NCBI GenBank assembly: GCA_917880885.1
Contig: OU862916.1
Coordinates: forward strand, 48,644,831-48,708,830
DNA length: 64,000 nt
DNA from: Limnephilus marmoratus
Lineage: Eukaryota > Arthropoda > Insecta > Trichoptera > Limnephilidae
Direction: 5' to 3'
Numbering within the stretch: position 1 is the first letter of the stretch; every line of letters begins with the position of its first letter. The notes under the pieces are model-generated. The model was not told where the DNA came from. It made no database searches and saw only the letters and a program-made list of their open reading frames with translations. This document shows, piece after piece, positions 11,002 through 22,067 of this stretch. Made by a program: the position numbers and the translations under genes.

Positions 11002-11075
11002 ATGCCGCCGACGTGACTCGAACCCGTATCCTTCTGATTTCCGGTCAACTGCTCTTATCCACTGAGCTACGTTGG
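11002..11075 (-). other. tRNA-like SINE head (pol III promoter)
   Basis: The minus strand shows a box A match TAGCTCAGTGG in a D-arm closed by GCTC and GAGC, and a box B GGTTCGAGTCA. Acceptor-like ends GCCAACG and CGTCGGC pair at six of seven positions. The T stem has a mismatch and the anticodon arm is poor. The same 3' half heads the other SINE copies, so it is a SINE promoter rather than a tRNA gene. Confidence 0.6.
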
Positions 11076-11243
11076 CTTATCTCCTGCCCGCCAAATAATT
11101 CAATATGTACTAGTATTTCATTAAACAATTACTGCTTATTACATTTTTCCACTCGCAAATAACCAACTTTATTTTATATGTGAAAGGCATTGTAAGTTGT
11201 AAGTGCTAAATATTCCACTAGGTGGCGTCGAGAAAAATTATTT

Positions 11244-11475
11244 CCACATTTTTTTAGTGAAATACTTTAACTCGTCAAATATTTTTGTTATTTGTTTTTG
11301 GGGAGTTATGCGTGTTGCTCTACCTGCATGTCACACATCTGCCCTGATGATGGACACTGTAACGCTGTCCGAAACGTTGGCTAAAGCAGGAGGTACGCAA
11401 CACGGCATAACTCCCCAAAAATAAATAACAAAAATACTTTTCGCCGTGAAAATCTAAAATCATATCTCTCGTCAA
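11244..11475 (+). mobile_element. Penelope-like terminal-repeat fragment, copy 1
   Basis: A hammerhead-like core sits between inverted repeats of nearly 40 bp: the left arm contains GGGGAGTTATGCGTGTTGC and the right arm GCAACACGGCATAACTCCCC. The phrase GTCCGAAACGTTGGCTAAA is typical of Penelope-like terminal repeats in invertebrates. The related copy at 49590-49945 shares the core and, inverted, the outer flank CCGTGAAAATCT. No coding sequence is attached. Confidence 0.6.
11341..11381 (+). ncRNA. Hammerhead-like ribozyme core (copy 1)
   Basis: Order: GCC (helix I), CTGATGA, one extra T, GGACA...TGTCC (helix II), GAAA, CGTT, GGC (helix I). The predicted cleavage point is after the second T of CGTT. 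Helix I closes by GCC/GGC here but by GTC/GAC in the minus-strand copy at 2620-2658. The extra base before helix II is non-canonical. Confidence 0.5.
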
Positions 11476-11815
11476 ATATGAATTATTATTAAATCTTGTC
11501 TTAAACTGATGTTTAAGACAAGATTTTTATGCATGCCACAAAAGGTAACAATTATTATAAGTAATAATTATTAGCCTGAAACACTCGTCTACATTGAAAA
11601 GTCTCCCGAGAAAAGATACAGTTCGAGTTTCGTCGGCGGCATGTATCTTTTGGGAGTTTTTTTTCTCAGAGAAAAGATACATGCCGCCGACGGGACTCGA
11701 ACTGTATCTTTTCTTGGGAGAAAGCTGAAACACTCATCTACATTTTTTCAATGTAGATGAGTGTTTCAGGCTAACAATTATTACTTGTAATAATTGTTAA
11801 CCTGAAAGCACGTTT

Positions 11816-13566
11816 CTGTCTCTTTCATATTGTCCACTGAACAGAACATTAATTCGTATTCACTTTAGACCTTTTGACCCCTGGGCGTCGACAGGCCAAT
11901 GAAAGTATTGATTATCTATTCAAGAATTACTTTCGCAGCCTTACTAATTAAAAAAAAACACTTAACGACCATTAAACGGTGTTTCTGCAATGTTACTAAT
12001 AACATAATGACGTTTTTATGTTGGCTGCTTTGAATTTTGGCAGATTTGCGCAAGCGCGGCCGCCATGTTTTTTGCGTTCATTCGCGGGAAAAGTTCTGTT
12101 TTGACATAACACTGGTTATTTACTTGCAATTCATTTAATGTTTTTGAACATAATTTCCGTTGTAACGACCAATTCACCATTATATTAGTATAATTTAACA
12201 TAATTACTATTATTTTCATTATTTTGTCAGTTTTAGTGCTTTAATAGTGTCACATAAAAATATAGGTTATTTTGAATAAATGATAGATTGGTGTTTGAAA
12301 ATGTTTGACCAATTTCAGACGGAGTAAGAGAAAATCATGAAAATTGACTTTACGTTAAGCCCAAAAATACGCCCACACCTTCTTCGCACAAGTTGATAAA
12401 CAATTCCGTAATTCAACTAGAAACTCGAAAGGAATGAAGTAGATTTCTATCCATGGGAAATCAAAAGATGATTCATTCCAAGCACGATGGAAAACCATAC
12501 ATCTCTGTCACACACCTCCTTGTTGAATAATTAATCCTGCCCCTTGTTTCAAAGGACGAATTTCACTTGTAAATTTGTTATAATATGTATAAAGCACCGA
12601 CGACGGTACCATCATATTTGACTGACCTCTGCGTGAGATACAATCTTACTCAGAGGTAACTCAAGCTCTGGTCGACCAAGTCCGGTGCGTCGAACAAACT
12701 GAGTTAACCCTCTCGATTGAACGTTGCTAAGTTCAGGGCGGAGTTGTAACGCGCCAGTTCCACGTTCTCAGAATAACCTTCATTTGGTCTAATGTCAGAA
12801 ACTGGTTTTGCCTTAGATAATATTCTTGTTCTTCCCATGAAAAATTATGAGAAATTATTTTATTTTTATGTTTGATTAGTTTTTTTTAAAGATACGTAGT
12901 ATACATTTTTATAATAATAATAATATTTGGATGATTTACATATCCCACATGCTTTAATTTGTGTATTTTTTCATTTCTGTTATTTGTACATATATATATA
13001 TATATTTTTTTTTCTTTTTTTCTACCACTTTTCTTTTATGTTTTAATCTATGTTTATATATACATATATTATAAATTTTTGCGGAAACTTCGCTGGTTAA
13101 TGCAACCATGTAATATGTTACTGTATTATAAAAATATGTATAACTGTTTGTTTCCTTAATAAACTAAAATAAAAAATAAAAAATAATATGCACAGTCCTC
13201 CTCACTTGGTATTCCTGTTCCGAGTTACACTATAGGTTGTTGGATTGGTGTTACATCATATTTTATTATGATTTCCATCGATTAGCATCGAATTTGTGGT
13301 TTGTTTGGCTAGGAGATGTGTTTTATTTTGGGATGTTGAGTAGATTTTATGTTTACATACTTGTAATGTAAGTGTGTTAGAGCAAAGATTTTATAATATA
13401 AGAGATATGCTATGATGGCCGCGCGACTATCGGCAGACTATGGTCTAATGATCCTAGTTTTAATACGGAATTTTGTTGATTTTTCGAAGGGGTGCAGTAA
13501 AAAAAAATCGTTGGTAGGAGCACTTTTTAGTAGAGTTAAAACAATATTTTTTTAAGTTACCATTCA
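11816..13566. other. Intergenic; AT repeats and a LINE-like 3' tail
   Basis: No gene is recognised. A TA dinucleotide run lies near 12990-13005. At about 13060-13190 the sequence ends in AATAAACTAAAATAAAA, which looks like the 3' end of a plus-strand LINE or retroposon, but no coding part is attached. Confidence 0.4.
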
Positions 13567-13700
13567 TGTTATTTATTTATTTACGGACAAATAGTCCATT
13601 AACTATGCTATTATAACGATATGTTTCATTTGGGTTTTTGTGGTAGATCCACTATCTAACAAATATTGCCCAATTTGGTGACATAGATAAAAGTACGAGT
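13567..13700 (-). mobile_element. LINE 3'-end relic
   Basis: On the minus strand the sequence runs GGACTATTTGTCCGTAAATA followed by AATAAATAAC, a short hairpin plus (AATA)n tail. This is the usual 3' end of Jockey/CR1-like LINEs. A weak frame upstream (to about 13980) is too degraded to identify. Confidence 0.4.
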
Positions 13701-14345
13701 AGATTGAGAACATATTTATTTAGTTGAAATTATTATTTTCACTTAAGCTGCACTTCTATCGTAGGAACTTTCTAAGTTCGAGAAGGACTTAATTCTGAGC
13801 TTTAGCATGTTATACCTAAAAAGCACTCTCAGGTGTTCAGACTGCGTTTTGGTGCCTTCAATAGCAAATGACGTTTCTAGTTGAAGGCTGTCATAAGTTA
13901 TTTCTACGAAGAACGCACAACTCGTTAATGAATGCACATACGTTAAGCGAAGCATTCCCTTCAAGCCTCGAGGCTTTAGATTCCATCCAACAAAGTTTGA
14001 AGTTAATCCTTTCGGAACTTGGTGCTAACTGAGAGTCTGACTTAACCATATTATTTAGCGAGAAGAGCGGAAAACTTGAACGAGATAGTTTAAAATCACC
14101 GTAATTATTACTAGTCTGGGTAATTTGAATTCACGATTCACTGACATAATAAAAATGACGTGTTGAGAATAGTATCCAATAACTAAATCGTGACATAATC
14201 GCGACATATTTCAAGCTCAAAAAGACGTTAAAATCTTAGACATTTTGTTTCTGCTCGTGAATGATACGGTTGTATCGAAACCGGTCGCGGAAAAATTAAA
14301 TTTAAGTAACAAATGTACATTTAATAAAACTCTTCAAAAAACAAA
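13701..14345. other. Intergenic; weak hammerhead-like trace
   Basis: Near 14255-14292 the plus strand reads AATGATAC-GGTT-GTATC-GAAACC-GGTC, i.e. a hairpin, a GAAAC box and a GGTC, resembling a decayed Penelope-type hammerhead. The CTGATGA box is not intact. Nothing else is recognised. Confidence 0.3.
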
Positions 14346-15455
14346 ATGTCTAGAAATTGTTACATAGTTAATGCCCAAGAAATACAAAAAAAAGACGTTA
14401 AAATCCTTTATGAAACTTTCCAATCATTCGGTAAAGGAACAAGGCGAGATAGCATTTTCTGGTTACTAGACCATTCATTATTTATCTTGTTTATAAATGA
14501 TCTTACAAAAATATTTTATGATGTAATCATTTTACTTTTTGCTGATGACCTCAAAATTTTTAGAATTATTCAAAATATTCACCATTGCAACATTCTTCAA
14601 GATAATATCAATAAATTATTAATTTGGTGTAATGAAAATAGACTTTACCTAAATATCTCAAAATGTCAAATAGTTAGATTTTTTCGAATAAAAAATCCAG
14701 TGATTTATAATTACAACATTGATAACAATGCCCTTCAAACATTAACACAAATTAAAGACTTAGGCATCACTTTTCAATCAAATCTTTCATTTGTTAACCA
14801 CATAACAGAAATCTCTAATAAGGGCTTAAAAATGTTGGGATTTATAACTAGGCTTACTAGAAATTTTAACAATATAAAGTGTATTAAACTGTTATATTTT
14901 GCCTATGTTAGAAGTCAACTTGAGTACAATTCTCCCGTCTGGAATCCACATTATAGTATACATGTTCAAGCTATTGAAAGAATTCAAAACAAATTCTTAC
15001 GTTTTCTAAATTTTAAAATGGGTATTCCAGCAAATATGTTGAACTACAACACTATTTTAAATGATTTGAATATGCTCAAATTGTCCGACAGAAGAATTTT
15101 CTCTGACTTGGTATTTCTATATAAAATTCTAAATGATTTAGTTGATAGTCCGGTATTGCTAGAATTGATAAGCTTCCGGATTCCACTACGTAATACTAGA
15201 AGTCAAGATTTATTTCATTGTAGAAATTCTGGAACTAACTACCATATGTATTCTTCTTTGCCCAGAATACTAATGGAGGGAAACAATTATACCAAGTCAG
15301 TGGACATCTTCAATTTATGTTTAAACAAATATAAAATATTGTTACTGAGACAGTTCAGTTATGTACATTGAATACTTTGTATTTTCTTATTATTCATATT
15401 TAATGTAAAAGCCCCGAAAAAGGGCGTTAATCAATAAATAAATAAATAAATAAAT
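14346..15455 (+). pseudogene. LINE A: 5'-truncated Jockey-like reverse transcriptase
   Basis: A 341-codon frame (14346-15371) starts inside the reverse transcriptase domain. 'LFILFINDL' near residue 50 is the remains of the RT block before the catalytic box, and 'FADD' near residue 65 is the catalytic motif. The downstream thumb and C-terminal region is well preserved ('VRSQLEYNSPVWNPHY', then 'FKMGIP'). No endonuclease domain or ORF1 remains, so this is a dead 5'-truncated copy whose first codons are probably not a real start. The 3' UTR ends in a small CCCC..GGG hairpin and an (AATA)n tail at 15432-15455. Other LINE A copies occur at 15491-15900, 28823-45024 (split) and 53503-54270. Confidence 0.75.
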
Positions 15456-15490
15456 TATCTATTTCGGAAAAAACATTGTGGCTCGGACAG

Positions 15491-15900
15491 ATATTTATTT
15501 ATTTATGCCCTTGGTAGGGGTTTTTACATATGGATAACCATATGGTGGTTAAAAACTATACAGTAGTTATTGTACATAACTGAACAAATTGAAGATTTCC
15601 ACTGAATTGTTATTTGCTTCCTTCCTAGACAAAGACATATGGTGGATAGTCCCAGAATGTCTGCACTGAAATAAATTCCAACTTCTAGTATTACGCGGTG
15701 GAATCCGAAAGCTTATCAATGCAAGCAATTTGGGACTATCAACTACATAATTTAATATTTGTATAGAAATACCAACTCAGTGAAAATCCATCCGTCTGAC
15801 ATTTTAAGCCTATTCATATCATTTAAAATAGTGTTGTGGTTCAATAAATTTTGGGTTCCAGAAGGAAGAATTGTATTCAAGTTGACTCCTAACAAATGCT
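15491..15900 (-). pseudogene. LINE A 3' end, inverted, tail-to-tail with neighbour
   Basis: On the minus strand this is a second LINE A 3' end. It includes a degraded version of the C-terminal coding region ('LNHNTILNDMNRLKMSD'), the same CCCC-type hairpin and an ATAAATAAATAT tail. Only 35 bp separate the two tails. Several stops interrupt the frame. Confidence 0.65.
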
Positions 15901-16513
15901 AAATATAATAGTTTAATACACTTAATATTGTTGAAATTTTTGGTTAGCCTATACATAAATGCCAACATTTGTTAACCCTTATTATAAATTCAAATAATAG
16001 TAATATATTTAATAAATACGTAAATAAAAGAAAAAGTCTCAAAATGGTTTCGGACCTCTGATATTAGGTATTTAAAGAAGTTCGCAAATAACATCCTGGT
16101 GGGTAAGGAGTTCTACAAACATTACTCACAGACCTCAGAGACACTCCTTAAAAGAAACATTGAAACGAAAGGTAAATTCTTTGCGTCCACATGACACAAG
16201 TGCCCTCAATCCTATTTATATTCAAAGGCCAACCTTCGGTAAACATTTTCAGGAAGGTACTTTTCAAAATAGAAAATGTATCACTCTATCCCAAATTCCA
16301 GCTTTCGTAAGTAGTGATAAAGGATGATTTTGGATAGGTATCTAGGGTGCATTGCCATGATTTATGTAAAAAAAATGAGAAGAACATAAATATACAAGTT
16401 TCAAAAATATGAACACGTGTTTTTTTATTCAGTAAAACTTAATAAGTTTAATTTACAAAGAATGTTGATATCAATGGTTCGTAACATTTTGTTTAAATTT
16501 TCATTTATTATCA
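15901..16513. other. Intergenic, nothing recognised
   Basis: AT-rich, no supported feature. Confidence 0.4.
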
Positions 16514-17036
16514 ACTAGCAGACCCGGCCACACGTTGCTGTGGCTAACGAAACACAACGCCATTACCCATCCTTTATAAAATCCACACCACCTGCTTGCC
16601 ATCTACCCGCTGCCCGCTGCCCGCTGCCTGAATTGAATATTTGAATTTATCGGCTTGTCTCTACTATAATAAGCATGAATTATACATATAAACTAATTAA
16701 CTCGCCACTAATTATACAATGCTTGCAATGCAACACTGGATATTTGAAAAGGTAAAATCAAATACCTACTTACTCTAGAACATCTATTTTCCAATTTCTT
16801 CCGTAGAACGAATTTCAAAAGTGACTATAGTACGGCCCGCCAGCCGTTTTAAATCGCACATATATATGTTTTCTTTGAATTTATCGGCTTTTCTCTAATA
16901 TAATTTACATGTATTATACATATAAACATTCCTCTTCAATCACTCTATCTATTGGTGAAAACCATATGAAAATCCGTTGCGTAGTTTAAAAGTTTAACGC
17001 GCACATACATGTTGAGCGACTTCATTTTTTATACTA
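16514..17036 (+). repeat. Dispersed repeat R2 (ACTAGC family)
   Basis: Starts ACTAGCAGACCCGGCCACAC, the typical opening of a very common insect dispersed repeat, and ends with the usual 'ATGAAAATCCGTTGCGTAG' segment and a 'CGCACATACATG' close. Contains a short tandem of GCCCGCTGCC. Non-coding. Confidence 0.55.
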
Positions 17037-17272
17037 TGTAATGATGATGATGGTTATAATGCTAAATTCTCCGATATTTTTAATGATTTAGTTTCAACGA
17101 AAGGCCATTTACAATCTCGCATCTAAAGGAAGCCGGTGGTTTGAAGGTGAACAAACCATCAAATTAATAATAAAAAAACATGTTTGTTATCAAAAGAGAT
17201 TGTTGGATAGAAAATGACGGAATGATGAAAATCTGTTGAAGCAAGATCAGAAGAATATAGCGATGTTTACCC

Positions 17273-18059
17273 TGTTATGGGCAGAACGCATAACTGCTCT
17301 ACAATATGTCCCCAGGCCAGCTCACGGTAGAGACAAAAGTACCCTCTATCTCAGAGGGCAGGTCGCACGAATGCGTCGGGATCTCTCCCTCTCTCTCCTT
17401 CTCTCTCCCACAATCGTCTGGGAATACTCACTGGGGAAAGGCTCCTGCCGGGGCAGATTAACAACAGGATGTAATTAATAGACTCATGTATTGTAAATTC
17501 AAACACAGTACAAGGGTTATTACAGCACAATTCAATTCAAGTGATGCATGTTACACAAACCTAGCTATCGAGTTTATATCTCATGATCCCTGTCAACGAA
17601 ACTTTCTGAGTGGTGGCTTTACGCGAGAGTTCAAACAGTCTATCGTTACGGACACATTAAAGAGGGTAAATCAGAGGACAGCTTACATGGTGATTGAAGA
17701 ATCCTTCGGCTCTCGGGTTCAGCAGGGCTCATCCCGAGTCTAGGACAGGTCCCGAGGTTCACAGGCATGGTAGAACACCAGCGCTAACACTCGTATGTAC
17801 TTTAATTACATCGCAGATGTTACTGCGTTTAATTTGATCGGGCTAGTTAGCCGCGAACTGTATAGTTCGCGGAGGAGTGTCACGTGCGCCTGAGACGGCT
17901 TGTACTACTCGACTGGTGGCGGCGCGGGGGAGCGTGCCGGAATGCCGAGGGGAGAGGAGGTAGGTAACAGGAAACAGGGGAGAGGAGGGTGTTGCTTGTC
18001 CGCGGCGGTTTGTAATGCTCGACTGGCGTACTCTGTTGTTTTAAAAGCGTACCATAACA
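17273..18059 (-). repeat. E1 3' LTR
   Basis: 787 bp, TGTTATGG...CCATAACA. By eye it matches the other LTR at every position I compared. A perfect hairpin, CCGCGAACT-GTAT-AGTTCGCGG, lies at 17851-17872. Preceded in sense by the polypurine tract. Confidence 0.93.
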
Positions 18060-18068
18060 CTTCCCCCC
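18060..18068 (-). promoter_or_regulatory. E1 polypurine tract
   Basis: In sense the bases directly upstream of the 3' LTR read GGGGGGAAG. This is the expected primer for plus-strand DNA synthesis and independently fixes the element's orientation. Confidence 0.8.
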
Positions 18069-21000
18069 GCGCTTGGAAAAAAAGCGACGTGGCAATGGAG
18101 CTGTAGGAAAAAAAAATCCTCTTATGCTTCCATCGGGGTTTTGAGAGATTCGTTGCTTGAGAGATTGCCTAGCTAGAACATACAGTTTATGCTATAGTTT
18201 AGGTCACAATGTTTGTAGGGAATGGATGGGGGTACATGGAATGTTTGGAAAAGACAGCTTTGGGGAGAGTACATGGTGTAAAACAACATACAAGGTTATG
18301 CAATTGAAAATAACAATACACATGGTTATGCAATTGAAAATAACAATACACATGGTTATGCAATTGAAAATAATGACAATACATTTGTACAAGAGAAGAG
18401 AAAAGGTGTGATTCTAAAGTTTCATTGGTCTGGGAGCTAAGTTTGCGAAGCGTGGATTTGTTTGGTTTCGGAGAATTTCGAAGAAAAGGACGTGGTTTCA
18501 CAGATTCTAAGGATTACAATATCACTGTAATCAGACCCATTTGAGATAACACTCAAGAGTACACTTGGGCCTTAGAAAACACTTGATTTGGTCGAAAACG
18601 TTGAAGTTCACGAAGTGGAGACTGTGGTTGCTGTGCCGCGACTATGGTTACAGAGGCCATTGAAGAGAAGAATCCAGTATCTGCAGACATGCCAGTACGA
18701 ATCCTAAGTGTTATTATGGTAAACACGGATCGTATATAATGGTTATTGAAGCATAGTGTAGCTCAAGATAACTTGTATTGGTACGCATTCAGCGAATACT
18801 GGTGGGTCAAGGTAATGATGGTTTACACATGACGATATATGCGTCACTGCATGACAGAGCAAGGGACGGCAAGGTTGGCATTGATAGCAAGAGTAAGAAC
18901 AAACCTAGGAGCTAGCGTGCTCAGAAGGTAGTTTAGAGTGTCATAATGTATAGTGGGACAACTCGGCTTGCTGTGGCACGACAAGACAACATACATATGA
19001 GCGGTATGGTCTGTGCTTTTAGGAACAAATGCGTAGAAAATGGCAGCAGGAGGGACCTTGTAACCACAGCGCGTGCTGTCAGGAAGTGAAGCTCAGCTTG
19101 GCTGTTGATGATGACATCCGCCTGGGCTTCTTTTTAAATCCGGGAGAAATTATTATTAGAGCAAAATTCTTGAAGTTTACCTGCCTAGGGACCAATGAAG
19201 AAAAGGTTTGGAGAGAAACAAAATGTGTCCAGAAAATGAAATAAACGAAATTTAGCCACCGACTCAGAGAGTGACGAAGAGAGATTCCTAACTAAATTGT
19301 GATTACATGAACATTTTCCTTTTTCAGGAAGACTTGGCGTTTGCCGAGTGACAATATGTCTTGGTTAAAAAACAACCGGCCCTCTATGGCCTATGTTAAC
19401 ATAAGATGGTAACATTTTCGTAGAATTTCAAAGAACAAGACAAAGAATCGTGAACTAGTCACGGCAGAGGGAAACCAATTCATGAATAAAGGTTGTCAAA
19501 AAAGAGACAGACGTTACGCCAAGTGCATATCGTACATATCCAACATTCATGAATGTGTTTCGTAGAATTGAGAAAGAGAAAAAAGGTGAGACATATGCAG
19601 AGATTGAGGGGGAAAACCTGTAGATAACCGGACAGTTACCTATTCGAACTCCAAGTGAGGGCGAAATATGGTCAACGACAGATTTTTCACTTCATAACAT
19701 ACGTCTGAGAACATGGGGGAATGGGGGAGGAGGGGAGGAGGGAGACGAGTTACGAAATTTGCTAGAGACTGGACTAATTTCCAATTCAAACTCTATGTGA
19801 AGATGAAACATAATCAACCAGCAGATTTCCTGACTCTTTACATTTATTAAAGGAGGAGAGATTTGAATACACATTATAACAAAGAGGCTAATCTTTCGCG
19901 TGTATTGGGCAAAAGATTAGGGGTCATTTTAAAACTTCTACATGATTGTGAGAAAAGACAGACCCTTGCTCCAATTTCACAAACCTGGGGGTTTTCTTAT
20001 TCGTTCTCCAGACAACGAGTTAGGTGGTTTTGTGCTCAATCGATTAACTCCCACAGCACTATGCCCCATAATTGACAGTGAAGCTGAAAACTAGTCCTTT
20101 TGGGATAGTAGATATTCCTGGGCTTCTTTCCTTTTGCAAAGAAGTAAAAAAACAGGGAGTCCACGGGCATCGGCGTTGAATGACAACAAAAGGGTTGTGG
20201 ACTACATTTCGTAGATCGCACACAAAAGGGTTTGATATTATTTCGTTCGCACGACTCATGGTAAGTGTTTTAACGTCTCCACGTATAGTGTACAAAATAT
20301 GTAAGTACATACAAGATACAACTCAATTATAGACAGAAGTCAAAGAGTTTATACAAAGCATCTTAAAGAAGATGGCAAAGCCGATATTATGTCGTTCACA
20401 CGAATCACGGTAAGTGTTTTAACGTCTCCACGTGTAGTGTACGGAATGAACGATTTACAACAAATTTGCCCAGTATTGAAAGACAGTAGCCCAATTACGT
20501 TCGAAAAAGTGGGTCCCCATTCAATACAGACGGCGGATTAAGCGGTTCTCATGCCAAAAGACACACGACCAAAATAGAATATACAAAACGGTACTCATGA
20601 CAAATATGTCACACGACCCACTCAATAACATTTAGCTATGAGCAAAAGTGATTATGACGAGCTTCTCGTATTGTGGCAGGTATTTTAAGGATCCCTCCTA
20701 TAATGTAACAGGGTTACGTTTAAATACAACACAATAAACGTTAACAATGCTTGTTTTAACACAGTATATGAAGATTTGTTAGATTAACTAACTCCGTAGC
20801 CCAGGAGCGTACGATAGAATAACAAGGAGGTAAACAATTTAATGTCACTTCATATGTTATAAAGGCGGGGTGATGACAGAGTACATTTCTGTTTACACCA
20901 TGTGACAAACAAAGGCAGACCTATATGGTTTTACATACTGTCTGTTGTAGCAACTTCAGTGGGAACAAACAAAAGGGACCAATAGTGGTTTTACATACCC

Positions 21001-22067
21001 TTTGTGCAGTTACAACATACCGGGTTATGTGCAATTTAGGTTGCAAACAAGAGTTGAATGCCTAAGTTTACAAAACGATTGTCAAACAAAATATTGATGA
21101 TTCACGTTAAACTGCGGTTATTTATGTATGGAAAACAGGGCTGTCGTTAGGTTTTATTAACCTTTTCCGTCAGGGCTGAGGCATGTAATACAAGACATAC
21201 ATGTTGAGAAGAGGGACAAATCGAGGACTTCTTATAACAACAAAAGACCGAGTATTTGGTTTTACGTACTTTAGTTGAAGCGGGCCCAAGAAGATTTGTA
21301 TAAGGGTGGAAAGACCAATTTAAAGGCTTTTCCTTTATTTATATACATATGATTTCAAAATGGACGTGTCAAAATCCAATTTGTTAGCAAAGAGCTCGGG
21401 TAGGACGCCATCAATTTTTTAACATTTGAGAAAAATTGAAAACTACTGTACACAAGGAATGTGATTATGTGAGTAACCACTTATTTTTTACCATGATGAG
21501 TAAAATATGGAGCTTGTTAAGATGGTTTACTTGTCCTGGGTCGTGATTTAACGCTTTGGAGTTTACCAAATCCGACTTTAGAACGACGCTCCAGTACTTA
21601 CAGAACATAAAAGAAAAATTTTTTTTTTTTTTTGAAGAGATTCCTTCCGATATGATGAAAAAAAACAACAAACAAAAATGGTGAAAATTACAATATTGCA
21701 TTACATAGCAAGGCGTGCCATGGCATGAACGTTGCGTAGTGTGAGGGGTTGAGAGGCAATGATTTGGGTTCATGACTCCCAGACACTGTGACTCGACGGG
21801 TGTCTCTGCTCTAAAGTGATCAATTTTAGAACAGGTGAGAAAAAAAATAAATAAAAAACGTGTGAAACAAAAATTACGGTGGTTGCCAATTCACGAACAT
21901 GAACGGGGTAAACTACACCGTGGAGTGTACATAAATTTACAAAAATGATTTTTTTAACAATATTCGTTTTATCAACGAAAGGGTGGACATGTAATTGACA
22001 CTTTACACGCCAGACATTGTAAGACTTCAATGTGCTTACAAAAAGGGTTGTGGTGATACACACTGGA
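18069..22067 (-). other. E1 long 3' non-coding region
   Basis: Four kilobases between pol and the polypurine tract carry no long ORF on either strand, so no env is visible. The region is full of degenerate internal repeats. A GTAAGTGTTTTAACGTCTCC block occurs near 20261 and 20409. A GGTTTTACATAC block occurs near 20929 and 20988, with a variant near 21259. A ~145 bp repeat is visible near 19640 and 19785. A 30 bp unit repeated three times is listed separately. Confidence 0.7.
18293..18383. repeat. 30 bp tandem repeat, three units
   Basis: The unit GGTTATGCAATTGAAAATAA plus CAATACACAT repeats three times, the last diverging by a short insertion. It lies in the 3' non-coding region of E1, close to the 3' LTR. 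Confidence 0.85.

Larger units (their letters stand above)
10070..11815. repeat. Rearranged tRNA-derived SINE cluster
   Basis: Several partial copies of one SINE lie here in both orientations. In SINE sense the body is a tRNA-like head, then CGGCGGCATGTATCTTTTCT, then GTAGATGAGTGTTTCAGGC, then an AT-rich palindrome and a tail containing GTGCTATGCAT. Copies: plus at about 10143-10230; minus at about 10237-10390, 10920-11075 and 11503-11630; then overlapping inverted pieces to 11815. A Penelope-like fragment (11244-11475) interrupts the cluster, and 10391-10919 holds no recognisable gene. The inverted arrangement creates three strong palindromes between 11611 and 11799. Confidence 0.7.

Noticed and set aside
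11002..11075. Functional tRNA gene
   Set aside because: Good boxes A and B but a mismatched T stem and poor anticodon arm, and the sequence continues into a SINE body that is repeated next to it.
14255..14292. Fourth hammerhead
   Set aside because: GAAAC and a hairpin are present, but the CTGATGA box is not intact; kept only as a weak trace.
17486..17743. Plus-strand 85-codon frame present twice (also 27884-28141)
   Set aside because: It lies within the E1 LTRs and is duplicated simply because the LTR is; no sign of a protein.
18069..22067. env gene of E1
   Set aside because: No ORF of adequate length with signal peptide or membrane segment on either strand; only short frames are present.
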